From contig SKCR01031852.1 of assembly GCA_019454045.1 (NCBI GenBank), forward strand, positions 1 through 64,000: a stretch of 64,000 nucleotides of DNA. Direction: 5' to 3'. A model generated the notes under the pieces. That model did no database searches and had not been told where the DNA came from. It saw nothing but the letters and a program-made list of their open reading frames with translations. The DNA is from Zanthoxylum bungeanum (lineage: Eukaryota; Streptophyta; Magnoliopsida; Sapindales; Rutaceae). Both the position numbers and the translations under genes were made by a program. Of the stretch, positions 23,380 through 35,570 are shown piece by piece (the first letter of the stretch is position 1; each line of letters starts with the position of its first letter).

Positions 23380-23822
23380 TGTCCAGTAACGTCTTGAATG
23401 CCCTCAATGGGTCGGGGATATGCTTCCCATCCAATTTTCATATAAATTGGCAAACATGGTATTTTAAAGTCAGATTCTCGAGACTATATTATTGTCTTTA
23501 TTTTTGAAATTGTGTGTGCGAATTGCAAATCACTCGATGAACATATCCACTAGGATGCGTCTCAAGAGTAAAAGATATTCCATCTAAAGACTCATTCCTC
23601 AAGCCATCTCTAATGAATTAAATTTTATCTTCGTGATTTTCATACACCATTTCTAAAGAATGACAACGAGTGCTGTATGTCCAACGTGCATATTTATAAC
23701 AAACACCTAATTATTTAGCTCTTCATTTCTTATCATATGTGTTTTTCCCTAAACCAGACATGTAAGAAATGAAGGAGTTAGATAAATCATTCGCCAAAAG
23801 AACCATTGCTTTAATTACCCAA
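23380..23822 (-). pseudogene. Decayed coding-like frame of unknown identity, 3' part
   Basis: On the minus strand the frame that enters from 45856-45663 continues across the copia B insertion point into this block (WVIKAMVLLANDLSNSF, then SYMSGLGKNTYDKK and a stop). It continues in the same frame past three stops to NESLDGISFTLETHPSGYV. The amino-acid composition looks protein-like, but I do not recognise a family. It could be a host gene relic or an old transposon open frame. The + strand shows nothing. Confidence 0.3.
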
Positions 23823-23827
23823 CGAAT
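23823..23827. other. Left TSD of copia B
   Basis: CGAAT, repeated at 45658-45662 directly after the 3' LTR. Confidence 0.93.
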
Positions 23828-25761
23828 TGTTGGACAATTATGACCCATAACATCACTATTTGTACAGAACATGATGTTGTTGCAAATTAATTATGTGACA
23901 AAGGAAATTACTCTTTTATCATTTGTAATTAGATTACCAAGATATATAAATGATAAAAGTCCATATGATTAGTACCGGATTAATAAGATATAAGACAGTA
24001 TTAATCCACTAAGGTTTAATCATTAAAATATCCATAGTCGTAGTATTATCGAGACTGGACATCGATAATGCGGAATAGACTAGTATTGCACTTGTGCGCG
24101 TTGTGGGAGCATAACTGCATAGTTCTCATATATTTAAGTATTGGATACTTATGCAAGTGTAATAGAAGGTCGTGTTTATCGATGGTACGGAAACAGCTTC
24201 GCTCTGGATAGACCCCTCGGAATTCTATTGGTAGTATGACTTTGTGTCTATGGAAATCCGAATCAGGGTAGGTGTATTTGGTCTTAACCTGAGACTTGCA
24301 TCGCTAATACTTGCGACAATCAATATACTTTGGTTTTGATCGTCCAGGGCTTTAACATGTTCTGTGTACGCCTCTTCTAGGTATATTGAGAATCGTAGTG
24401 TATTGGATGTGATGTCAAGATGGAAGTATCACTCCAGTCATATGGAGATGATAATCACGTATGATACAGAACTAGTACTCTTATGTACTGCAGTCATCGG
24501 GATAATATGACTAGGTCATGTTTATCCAATTATAGAGACTAGTTACCAGAGATCTGATATGTGCTTCGTACGAGGCAGACACAATTCCAGCCCCAGGCCT
24601 AGCATGTGACGTAATACGCAATACTACGTATACTACGCCTGATACAGATTATATATATCTTTAAGAATATTTCTGGAGAATTGGGTAAGCACGATGCTTT
24701 GCTAGAAACCAACCATGTCTCGTAAATCGGTAAAAACGTAGTACTAGGTACGTACGTGTTCGGATAGTCCGACGACCGAATTTACTGCCAACATATCCAG
24801 GGATCTCATAGGTCGCATCCCGAAGATTCACCGATGACGTATGACTCACACATAATTAATCTGAGATTAATTATAAGAGAGAGAAAATTAATCTAGGATT
24901 AATTACGGAGAAATTTTATCTGGGATAAAATACTATTTAAAGAGAAAGAACGATTAATTCGGAATTAATCGGTAAAATAATATATTCGATATATTAAACG
25001 AGATTAGATTTCGACTTGGAATTAAAATTAAATTTTAATCCGGGTGAACGAGTTAATTTAGAATTAATTCGCTAGCGACATAAATAGTAATTTTGCTAGG
25101 CATAATTATTTAATTAAATTTGAATTAATTACGTCGCAACGGAAAATTCGTTAATTTCGAATTAGCGAACCCGAGCCCGGGATGTGTTGCAGGCCCACTC
25201 GGATTTTGAATCAAGTGGGGCCCACATGTCACATCACAAGTCACATCACTTGTCACTTTAGTTGATGGTTTTGGTGAGTTGGTGAGGACTTGTTCAACAC
25301 ACTTGGTAAAATTGATGGCTTGAGTGACATATTCCAAATATTTGGTATATCTTTTTTTTTTTTTTTGAAATCAATTAACACAAGTCATTCACTCTCTCTC
25401 ACTCTCTCATGCTCTCGGCTTTGAGCCATTTTTCTCTCAAATATTTTCCTTCTTGGCCGAGAATCAAATAGGAAGAACAAGGAAATTTTGTAGCAAAATT
25501 TCCAAAGCTAGCACTTAAAGGAGTCATTCAAAGGTGATAGGGAAACCTATCCTTGAGCTTGGAATGAAAGATGCATTGATTCAACATTCAAAGAGGAGCT
25601 TGAAGCACAACTCAAGGGCTTGGCCGAAACTTCAATGAGCAATTTTTTGTGTTCAACGCATCCAAAACCGATCAAAGTGAGTACTTTCCGCATTCTTACT
25701 TTGTTGTATTCACATGATTTCTTGCTTAATTTGATCTTGCTTTGACCTAGAAAACCCAACA
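23828..25761 (+). repeat. 5' LTR of copia B (1934 bp)
   Basis: Very similar over its full length to 43696-45657. Tips TGTTGG and CCAACA are inverted repeats. The inverted-repeat run lies at 24852-25169. Confidence 0.95.
24852..25169 (+). repeat. Run of 3-nt-spacer inverted repeats (5' LTR of B)
   Basis: Counterpart of 44737-45055. It includes ATAATTAATC-TGA-GATTAATTAT, CGATTAATT-CGG-AATTAATCG and TAATATAT-TCG-ATATATTA. Two units that are perfect in the 3' LTR are imperfect here. Confidence 0.85.
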
Positions 25762-25762
25762 A

Positions 25763-25775
25763 TGGTATCAGAGCC
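25763..25775 (+). other. Primer-binding site of copia B
   Basis: TGGTATCAGAGCC, one base after the LTR end; initiator methionine tRNA type. Confidence 0.92.
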
Positions 25776-28387
25776 ATAATTGAGCATGAAATTGAACTTA
25801 GGGTTTATATACTAAAATTTGGGTAAATTTGATTTGAGCATGTTTTAATCAAATTGTTTGTTTGAGTATGCTTGTATGTTAATAACTTGGAGTTATACAT
25901 GATCTATTTGAAGAAAATTGAATTGGATTAATTTTCCCCAAATGTTGTATGATGGCCGAATGTTATATGCCCTAAAAGTCATGGTATTTTTTGTTCTTTT
26001 TATCATTGGATGAGCTTAAGGACTTGGGAAATATTGATTTGAGATTCAATTGGATTGATATCGGAATTGGATATAAAATCCCTATAAATACCGTGAGCTT
26101 TAAGCATGAAATAAGATGATTTTTTGTTTCAATAATGTTTGACATGTATTGATGATGAATAAGCATGATTAATTGATTAGATTAGTATTTTGGAAATGTT
26201 AATTTAAATAGTTAATCATGGTTAAACATTTTAATTAATTAAATCATGATATTTGGAATATTAAAATTTAATTAGTTGGGCTTAATTTAGAATTGGGCTT
26301 ATAATGTTGTATTTGGGCCTATTGGGATTGGTTGGGCCAAGTAGGTTTAGGTCAATTGGATTGGATCCAAATTGGGCCTAAACCATTCCATTAAGTTCAA
26401 ATATGACAAATGGGCCTTTTATGTTTAATTGGGCCTAATGGGCCGAAATTGGTTTCTTGGCAAATAGGATGATTCCTTAATTGGGCTTTGGTATTTGAGT
26501 TTGACCAATATTGACCAAAGTCCATGCCTTAAGAAATTAATTGAAAGCCCATTTGACTTTAATTAAATGACATTGGATGTTAATTGGGCTTTGAGACCAT
26601 TTAGATTAGATTTGGAATCTAAGTCGTAAAGGCGCATTTAAAAGTGTAATTATTTAATTTGGAATTAAATATAGAATTAGTATTGAATACAAATTAAATT
26701 AGATTTATATTGTAGTTCGATATAATTCAAGAATTCGTACTTTGAGAACTTATTCTTAAACGAGTTGGACTCGCGCAAATCAAATCGTTGTTTGAACATT
26801 GGATGATCACTTTATTCAAAGATTAATTAATTGGATTAGATTGATTGAATAACATGCTTTATGTGAATACATGGATGTGATGTATGAATAATGTATATCA
26901 GATGGATATTAGATGGGTGAGGGCAATTTTGGAAATTGTTGTAATAAATTTAGAATTTATTAAATTGGACCTGCGTGTCCAGCCTATTACCTATTGACTC
27001 TTTGTATTTCTCTTCTCACCTATTCCCATCAATGTAAATGAGGTTTCTTTAGAAGTGTTATGTAATTGGGTAGAAGTAAGAATAATGCTAGCGAGAGAGA
27101 TGAAATGGAGAGATTTGTTCTAGGAATAAAATGTTTTAAATATCCATCCGCATATCATTATTAATTTATTTACTGCGCCTTATTATGCTTTTAAAATGCA
27201 TGCTTAAGGGTGTATGATGAGACCTAATCAAAGATAATTAATTGGTTGCCAATTACGCGAAAAACCCTTAACAAATATTAAGCGTTTTCCTTCCATTGAG
27301 TGATTCTCTCTCAAGATCCAAGATTGGCACTGGTTTGTTGGCCAAAGTCAAGACCTTTGTCCATCGCGGATGTGTTTGAATCATGAAAGCTTTGTTCCAT
27401 ATCGCATGTCTTGTCCAAGTTGTGATTTGTTGGCCAAAGTAAAGATCACTTATAGTCCATCGACATCGATTACGAAGCTTTCCAATGTCAATGGGTCCCG
27501 CTTAACTGGAATCATTAAGCTTGTTGTGCCAAAGCCAAGGCTTAGATGATTCAGAGGAAAACGTTTAGGCAATATATTGTATATATTGGCATATATTGGA
27601 TATATGTTTCGGACTTGGATGTCCACCTACTGGATCTAGGAATTGGATGGGATCCAATTGATCTTAGAGATATACCTAGTTAAATATCATACAACTTGTT
27701 GGCCAAAGTCAAGGTTGTGTGTTATTTAACGGGATCCTAGCCCACTAGGAAACTAGGTTTCCCGAGTACTCAACATAGGGTTAGAGGCTCGCCGAAAAAT
27801 AGTGGGAGGCAAGTATTAAATTTGCAATTTCGTTTAGATACTTGCCAATACGCTCTCATTTCAATTTTTCATCATTAAAAATAAATATATTAGTTAGACT
27901 AATATTTAATTGTTGTTTTAAATTAAACAGTTGGACTGTATTCAAACTACTTCAATTTATAGTTGATTATATAATTGGATTATAGTAATCAATATATTTG
28001 AATTTAACCAATCAAATTATAGTTGATTATATAGTTAGACTATAGTAATCATTATATTCAATAGTTTCCGGAATCGTTGATTGGATAGTTGGACTATTGA
28101 AATCAAGATAACTGAAAGATTAGCGTTTAGAACATAATCCTGGGTGAAAAAGTCTTTAAACGACTTTAATTTTTAGATTGGGAATAAATCCTCAGGATAG
28201 TCCTAGGAACTAAGAAGTTATTCTATTTGATAGAGAAACATCTCGGGCCTGAGCCCGGAGTTGAGCAAATAGTAGAACATGATCTTTGGAAGATTCATGT
28301 AATGATAACTTTAGTGCTCAATCCATTATGCTTGCCGCAAAGACTCCTTAATTTCTTCATCAGAACTAAGGATTAGATCCTTATAGT
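25776..28387 (+). other. Long leader of copia B
   Basis: 2.6 kb, colinear with 309-2764 in copia A and without convincing coding frames. The GTTGGCCAAAG words recur near 27340, 27430 and 27700, and the inverted repeats around AGTTGGACT recur at 27890-28100. Confidence 0.8.
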
Positions 28388-28890
28388 ATGATATTGAAAT
28401 TGAAGGATCTTCATAGATCTATCCTTAGATCTTAGAAGTATGAATTTCAAAAGAAGCTCTTTCGCTCACGTATGTCAGAGGGTACATCTATCGAGCACTA
28501 GGTGTCGCAGATGATTGCTGACGTCGATCAGCTAGGTTAGCTGGGCATTACCTACGTGGCCGAGACTAACAAAGATTTAATCTTATAGTCTCTACCCGAA
28601 AGCTGGGCAGGTTCATTATGAACCAAGAGTAAACTCTTGGAGAGTTGATGGCTATGCTCTAGGAGGCGGAGCCAGAGCTTCTAAAATGGGCAAAGGCAAA
28701 ATCATCACAGTCTTCTAGGAAGACATATGACATATCCCAATATGTCTGCCTAAACTGTGGCAAACGGAGTCACTGGAAGTGTGATTGCCGTATGGACAAG
28801 GCAGACGTGAAGGAAGTGAAAGCGGGGCAAGGCTCCAACTTCAAGTATGTTTGTCATAAACATGTTCACTATTAGTTTCAAAATTGGATT
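28388..28890 (+). pseudogene. gag: Copia B gag remnant
   Basis: Same gag as copia A (KYEFQKKLFRS, MSEGTSIEH, MIADVDQLG, LGITYVAETN) with several stops and a shortened linker. The zinc knuckle at 28747-28788 reads CLNCGKRSHWKCDC and keeps all four CCHC ligands, unlike copia A. Confidence 0.8.
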
Positions 28891-29270
28891 TTTGATACTA
28901 GATGTGGTACATAAATATGTACTGATGTGCAGAATCTGCTGATTAGCAGGAGACTGACTTCAGTTGAGACCTATCTTCGAGTCGAAAATGGGACGAGAGT
29001 CGCTGTTTTAACCGTAGAATCCTAAGTTTAGAAACTACCCTTTAGGTATGTACTTAAATTAGGAAACTGTTATAATATACCTAGTTTGACTAGAAACATT
29101 ATCTCTATATCTAAGTTTAACCTGTTGCGGGTATACCTTTATATTCTAGAACACTAAGTGTTTTATTTTATAAAGATGATATTGAGATAAACACATTAGA
29201 TGTGAATAACAGTATTTATATTTTGAATATAAATGAATCTCAAATATATAACATGACAAACAAATAGCTC
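28880..29270 (+). pseudogene. pol: Copia B protease remnant
   Basis: Reads DTRCGT at the catalytic site, with the Gly of D-T-G changed to Arg. The following blocks match copia A at 3342-3735. Many stops. Confidence 0.65.
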
Positions 29271-29279
29271 AAACTGAAT

Positions 29280-29960
29280 TAATCAGATGAGACTTAAAAG
29301 TGGCATTGTTGTCTGGGACACATTAACAAGACTCGTATATCCACACTTTCGAAGAGTGGATACTAGGACGAATTTGATTCTAATTCAAATGATGTCTACG
29401 AATCTAGTTTATTAGGCAAAGTGCCTAAGACACCTTTTACTTGGTAAAAGTACGAGTGTCACCGATCTGTTAGCCCTCGTTCATAGTGACATAAGTGGGC
29501 CCATGTCTAGCTAGGCTAGAGGTGGATATGAATACTTCGTAACCTTTACGGATATGGCATCGCGTTATGGTTATGTGTATCTTATGAAACACAAGTCAGA
29601 AACTTTTAGAGTTTCAACTCGAAGTAGACAGAAAGACTGGCTAAACTATTAAAACCGTCACGGTTAGACCGTGGTGGAAAATACTTAAGCAATAAGTTTA
29701 TTGTTTACATGAAAGTGTATAGTATTCTTTCACAGTGGACTCCTCTCGGAACACCTCAATTTGATGGTGTGTCCGAACAGAGAAACTGAACTTTTTTGGA
29801 CATGGTAAGGTTAATTATGAGTCGCTCTGAGCTACCATTTTCCTTCTTGGGATACGCATTAATCAGTGCAAAACTTATTTTGAATAAGGTTCCATGAAAA
29901 TCTGTTAGACAGACTTCATGTTAGATATGAACAGGAAAGAAACCGGGTTTTCTCATTTCT
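29280..29960 (+). pseudogene. pol: Copia B integrase remnant
   Basis: Colinear with copia A 3738-4440. Seen: LVHSDISGPMS, ARGGYEYFVTFTDMASRYGY and VYLMKHKSETF. The Glu position reads GVSEQRN, so Glu is kept here but a stop follows directly. Small deletions shift the frame. Confidence 0.75.
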
Positions 29961-30350
29961 GAAGATTTGGGAATGCTAGGCATATGTTTGGATGATACCA
30001 AACTAGAACCCAAAATCGGATAAGTGCCTATTTATAGGTTACCCTAGGGAAACCAAAGTATAGTACTTATACAACTCACAAGAGAACAATTTAATTGTTG
30101 CTCTCCATGCGGTTTTCCTAAGAGGAATATCTATATGCAGTGGTAAGTGGGAGGAAAGTAAAACTCGATGAAAATCAGAGTAATACTGTTCCAGACACCG
30201 ATTCCTTAATAGAACACAAAAAGTTCATCAGGGATGAAACTGTACCACAATCTTCGAATACACAAGAACCGCGTAAGTCCGAGAGAGTTAGAAAACAACC
30301 TGGGAGGTATGAGTTTCTGATCTCACCTCATAAAGATGTCAATCTTATTG

Positions 30351-30538
30351 AGGAACACGAACCGACGACGTATGAGGAAGTGATTCAAGGTATCGACTCC
30401 TTTCACGGAAAAATGTCATGAAGTCCGAAATTAATTCCATGTATACCAACCAAGTTTGGATACTGGTTGTTGTACCGGAAGGCATTGTGCCTATTGGTAC
30501 TATATGAGTCTTCAAGGAAGATAAACATGGATGGAAAC
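30351..30538 (+). pseudogene. pol: Copia B reverse transcriptase, 5' part
   Basis: EEHEPTTYEEVIQGI, then a broken frame through the start of RT up to AAACATGGATGGAAAC, where the gypsy element inserted. The rest resumes at 42481. The upstream frame 30140-30421 (KFIRDETVPQSSNTQEPRKS, SERVRKQPGRYEFLISP) is the linker between integrase and RT. Confidence 0.8.
30534..30538. other. Left TSD of nested gypsy element
   Basis: GAAAC, repeated at 42476-42480. Confidence 0.95.
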
Positions 30539-31624
30539 TGTAGGACACAGAAACTGGGCGACACATGCCGTTCCGGACTCGCGGCCCGGTTAGGAGTACG
30601 GAGTAGCCCGCGGGGGACTAAAGAGGAGAATAATAAGTCGCCACCCGGTGTGAACCGGAAAAATGATTTAAGGCCGCACTCACCCCTCGAAAGGGAAGAC
30701 CTCAAACCGTTGGGTTCGGAATGGCCTCTTACTTATTTCGTTTGTAATGAATGGATTTGTGCAATATTAACCAAGTCTACTCAACATACATATTGGTCAA
30801 AGTAGTCTAAATTCTTATAAAGCCTAAATCTAGGTTTGCATGCTTCAAAAGTAAACTTTCATTATGACAAACATTCAGCATCACATAAAAGCATATTAAA
30901 TAAAATACGATTTAGACATGATGTAAATCAAACTCCTATTGCAAAATAAAGTAATTAAGTCATGCTAAACATAAAACAACATTCTAATGGCCTAATCATG
31001 CTCAAATAAAAGTTTGGATGAAATGAAATATGTGAATCCTTCGAGTGGTATGGGGCATTGTATCCCGAGTGCAGACTATAATACCGTCCATTCGGATACG
31101 GCTATGGAATTTATGTCTGGGTTTCCATCCAATATACCACAAGAGGGAACACACATTTCACTTATCCGAATCACATCATACACTAATTATTAATTCTCAT
31201 GCGACGAAAAATAAGTTACATGTTTTTCTAAGATAATAATTTATATAATGTAAATTAAATAACATGCTAAACTAATTATTCATGCTAAACATCATAAAAC
31301 ACATTTCCTAAGTTATTTTTTTCATTCGAAGAAATTCAAACAACATGCTAAACTAATTATTCATGCTAAACATCATAAAACACATTTCCTAAGTCATTAT
31401 TTCATGTGAAGAAATTCAATAATATAAGCCCTCAGGTCTAACCTTTTGTGTCGTCTCTCGAAAGTGCGTTATACGGCCGTCGGAAAGGCTAAAACACCGT
31501 GATTCCACCAGTTCGAGGTTTTGACGTTTTTGCTCGCTGTTTCATCGTTTTATCCGCTGTTTCCACTTCGTTTAGCTGCGATTCAGATCACCACACTTAA
31601 CTCACTGGTTGGCAGGGAATTAGG

Positions 31625-32280
31625 GACTGTTTTGGTGATGGTTTGGGCATGAATGTGGAGGGCTGAACTGGGCAGTGTGTGCGTGAGTTATGGGGCTAAA
31701 TAAGGCAGTTTTATGCGTGAATATTATAGGCTAAATGAGGCTGATTTAGGTGTGAGTTCCAGGGGCTAAATGAGGCAGTTTATGCGTGAGGATTATAGGC
31801 AGTTTATGTGTGTGTTTCGAAGGTTAAGTGAGGCAGTTTGAGGCGCAAGTTGAGAGGAAGTGAGGGGCTGATTTAGAGGCAGTTAAGGGGCTGATTCAGA
31901 GGCAGTTAAGGGGCGTGAAAAGGATGCTGAATGAGGACTTAATGGGGAGCTGAACTGGGCAGAATATGAGAGCTAAATTGGACAGTTTGTACGTTGGTTC
32001 CAGGGGCTGGTTGAAGGTGTTTTGGGCGTGAGTTTCAGTCTATAATGGGGCAGTTTGGGGTGAATTATGGGGCTGAAATGGAGGGTGTTTTGGGTGTGAA
32101 TTAGGCAGTGAAGGATGGCAGTGTTCCAGGCGTGAAGATGATGGGCTGATTTGGAAGCAATGTGCGTGAGTTGTAGGCAGTGAGGGATGGCAGTGTGCGT
32201 GAGGATGAGGCAGTGAGGATGATGGCTTTGGGCGTGACTTGTAGAGGGAATAAGGGGGCTGTTTTGTGTTCGCTAAATGC
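31625..32280. repeat. Degenerate GGGCTGA/GGCAGTTT repeat block
   Basis: Irregular repetition of GGGGCTAAATGAGGCAGTTT, GGCAGTTAAGGGGC and GGCAGTGAGGATG-type words, also present at 33850-34400 and 41170-41790. It underlies the Pro/His-rich minus-strand frame. Confidence 0.75.
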
Positions 32281-32282
32281 AA
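32040..32282 (-). other. 80-codon Pro/His-rich frame in the LTR
   Basis: Frame starting MHLANTKQPPYSLYKSRPKP. The same 80-codon length with start and stop kept recurs at 34159-34401 and 41549-41791. In the 5' LTR copy it begins about 50 bp after a TATATA box (41842-41847), so it would be the first ATG of a transcript. There is no known domain; it could be an upstream frame or chance. The composition (Pro, His, Ser) follows from the repeat block. Confidence 0.3.
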
Positions 32283-32966
32283 AGTGTTTGCTTAATGTGT
32301 GCTAGGTGTTTCAAGGGAGGAACATGGTGGTTTATATAGGCAAATAAGGTGAGCATTAATTAGGTAGGCCAAGTGATGGTGAAGGGTAATTAATTTGGTG
32401 ACTTTTTTTGTTGACAAATGAAGGAAAAGTGATGGAGCTTTGTTGAAAATGAATAAAGGTTGTGATTAGTGTGTTGAAAATGGATAAAGAGAGGTTATAT
32501 GGTCATTGGTGTGGGGTACCAGCATAAATGATGTAGGGTTGTCTTAATAAATGGCTTGGAAAGTTGGTGTCAAGGTAAAAGTGAGGTCAAAGGTGTAAAA
32601 CAAGCTTGGTAGAAGGGTAAATCATGTTTGAATAGTGGATGAAGCGGTGAATTTTGTGTGTTGGGCGTGGGCTTCATGGTTGGTGGGCTTGGTGTTTGAT
32701 TTATTTTGGTTTCTTGGGCTTTGGATGTGGGTTTTGGTGTTTAGGTGAGCTTAGAGTGGTTTGCGGGGATTTCGGGCCAAGGATATGCCTCGAAACGAAG
32801 ATTCAACAAGCAAACTCCAAGCGAATTCAACGAATTAAAACCAATGATGTGTCAATTCTTGTCCTCTCCTTTCCGACGACCGTTTTCCGCGACTTCCAAG
32901 ACTTAAAGGTAGTGCCTCCTTACAAGGCTCATCATCGGGCTGGTATGCAAAAATACAATGCCTACA

Positions 32967-32985
32967 GTCGGCCCCACTTTGATGG
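32967..32985 (-). other. Polypurine tract of nested gypsy element
   Basis: Read on the minus strand as CCCATCAAAGTGGGGCCGAC, directly before the TGTAGG start of the 3' LTR. A duplicate lies at 35093-35111. Confidence 0.75.
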
Positions 32986-33440
32986 GATATGTACAGTGTG
33001 TGACAGTGACAGTCATATCAAAATTCGTGCAATGTATTTTTACTTACCGGGCTTGCCAGCTGCCACCTAACTTGCCTGTTGTGCGGAATTAAGTTAATAT
33101 TGCCGCACCTGGCGTGCTAAACCCCGTACCTGAGGTGTCGATGTTGCATCTCCGTACCTAGAGTGCCGCAGTGGTGATGATTGTCCATTTTCGAACCATG
33201 CTCCATTTTCGGAGAGTCATTTTCGGCATATGATGTGGGTGCTCCATTTTGGAGCGCCATTTTCGGCAGCTGATGTGGTAGCGGTCCATTTCTGAACTGT
33301 GATGTGTGAGAATGTGGCTCATTTTGAACCGTTACTTGATGAGAGGTGGCACATTTTTGAACCATTACTTGATGAGATGGTCTTTGCCGCCACAAACCTG
33401 CAAATACAAAGCAAAAATTACATGTATATAATATGTCGTT

Positions 33441-33830
33441 CGGAGTGCCATTTTCGGCATCTGTTGTGTGTGCTCCATTTTGGAGCGCCACTTTCGGCAT
33501 CTGATGAGTGTGCCCCATTTTCGGCATCTGATGAGTGTGCCCCATTTTGGAGCGCCATTTTCGGCATCTGATGTGTGTGCTCCATTTTGGAGCGCCATTT
33601 TCGGCATCTGATGAGTGTGCCCCATTTTGGAGCACCATTTTCGGCATCTGATGTGTGTGCCCCATTTTGGAGCGCCATTTTTGACATCTGATGTGTGTGC
33701 CCCATTTTGGAGTGCCATTTTCGGCATCTATTTTGTGTGCCCTATTTTGGAGCGCCATTTTCGGCATCTGATGAGTGTGCCCTATTTTGGAGCACCATTT
33801 TCGGCATCTGATGAGTGTTCCCCATTTCGG
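33441..33830. repeat. 40-bp tandem repeat array 1
   Basis: About ten units of GCGCCATTTTCGGCATCTGATG followed by an 18-bp GTGTGCCCCATTTTGGA-type half, period 40 bp (for example 33541 and 33581). The minus strand has no stop in any of its three frames over the array, which yields overlapping long frames (up to 216 codons at 33117-33767). Confidence 0.95.
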
Positions 33831-33837
33831 GCCAAGG

Positions 33838-35092
33838 ATATTATAGGTTAAATGAGGCTGATTTAGGTGTGAGTTCCAGGGGCTAAATGAGGCAGTTTAT
33901 GCGTGAGGATTATAGGCAGTTTATGTGTGTGTTTCGAAGGTTAAGTGAGGCAGTTTGAGGCGCAAGTTGAGAGGAAGTGAGGGACTGATTTAGAGGCAGT
34001 TAAGGGGCTGATTCAGAGGCAGTTAAGGGGCGTGAAAAGGATGCTGAATGAGGACTTAATGGGGAGCTGAACTGGGCAGAATATGAGAGCTAAATTGGAC
34101 AGTTTGTACGTTGGTTCCAGGGGCTGGTTGAAGGGTGTTTTGGGCGTGAGTTTCAGGTCTATAATGGGGCAGTTTGGGGTGAATTATGGGGCTGAAATGG
34201 AGGGTGTTTTGGGTGTGAATTAGGCAGTGAAGGATGGCAGTGTTCCAGGCGTGAAGATGATGGGCTGATTTGGAAGCAATGTGCGTGAGTTGTAGGCAGT
34301 GAGGGATGGCAGTGTGCGTGAGGATGAGGCAGTGAGGATGATGGCTTTGGGCGTGACTTGTAGAGGGAATAAGGGGGCTGTTTTGTGTTCGCTAAATGCA
34401 AAGTGTTTGCTTAATGTGTGCTAGGTGTTTCAAGGGAGGAACATGGTGGTTTATATAGGCAAATAAGGTGAGCATTAATTAGGTAGGCCAAGTGATGGTG
34501 AAGGGTAATTAATTTGGTGACTTTTTTTGTTGACAAATGAAGGAAAAGTGATGGAGCTTTGTTGAAAATGAATAAAGGTTGTGATTATTGTGTTGAAAAT
34601 GGATAAAGAGAGGTATATGGTCATTGTGTGGGGTATGGTGTGGGGTACCAGCATAAATGATGTAGGGTTGTCTTAATAAATGGCTTGAAAGTTGGTGTCA
34701 AGGTAAAAGTGAGGTCAAAGGTGTAAAACAAGCTTGGTAGAAGGGTAAATCATGTTTGAATAGTGGATGAAGCGGTGAATTTTGTGTGTTGGGCGTGGGC
34801 TTCATGGTTGGTGGGCTTGGTGTTTGATTTATTTTGTTTCTTGGGCTTTGGATGTGGGTTTTGGTGTTTAGGTGAGCTTAGAGTGGTTTGTGGGGATTTC
34901 GGGCCAAGGATATGCCTCGAAACGAAGATTCAACAAGCAAACTCCAAGCGAATTCACGAATTAAAACCAATGATGTGTCAATTCTTGTCCTCTCCTTTCC
35001 GACGATCGTTTTCCGCGACTTCCAAGACTTAAAGGTAGTGCCTCCTTACAAGGCTCATCATCGGGCTGGTATGCAAAAATACAATGCCTACA
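33838..35092 (-). repeat. Internal partial LTR copy
   Basis: Matches 31721-32966 almost base for base and ends CCTACA at 35092, followed by a second polypurine tract. It lacks the TGTAGGACAC end, so it is not a complete LTR. Confidence 0.9.
34159..34401 (-). other. 80-codon Pro/His-rich frame, internal LTR copy
   Basis: Identical in length and apparently in sequence to the frame at 32040-32282; part of the duplicated LTR segment. Confidence 0.3.
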
Positions 35093-35570
35093 GTCGGCCC
35101 CACTTTGATGGGATATGTACAGTGTGTGACAGTGACAGTCATATCAAAATTCGTGCAATTATTTTTACTTACCGGGCTTGCCAGCTGCCACCTAACTTGC
35201 CTGTTGTGCGGAATTAAGTTAATATTGCCGCACCTGGCGTGCTAAACCCCGTACCTGGTGTGTCGATGTTGCATCTCCGTACCTAGAGTGCCGCAGTGGT
35301 GATGATTGTCCATTTTCGAACCATGCTCCATTTTCGGAGAGTCATTTTCGGCATATGATGTGGGTGCTCCATTTTGGAGCGCCATTTTCGGCAGCTGATG
35401 TGGTAGCGGTCCATTTCTGAACTGTGATGTGTGAGAATGTGGCTCATTTTGAACCGTTACTTGATGAGAGGTGGCTCATTTTGAACCATTACTTGATGAG
35501 ATGGTCTTTGCCGCCACAAACCTGCAAATACAAAGCAAAAATTACATGTATATAATATGTCGTTCGGAGT

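Larger units (their letters stand above)
30539..32966 (-). repeat. 3' LTR of nested gypsy element (2428 bp)
   Basis: Colinear with 40069-42475 and ends in CCTACA. Bases 31721-32966 are present a third time at 33838-35092. The segment 31625-32280 is built of degenerate GGGGCTAAATGAGGCAGTTT and GGCGTGAG-type words. Confidence 0.95.

Noticed and set aside
32654..33070. 138-codon + strand frame
   Set aside because: It lies across an LTR end on the antisense strand of the element and has no recognisable domain.
33117..33767. 216-codon frame as a protein gene
   Set aside because: It is the translation of a 40-bp tandem repeat that is open in all three frames; no start context or domain.
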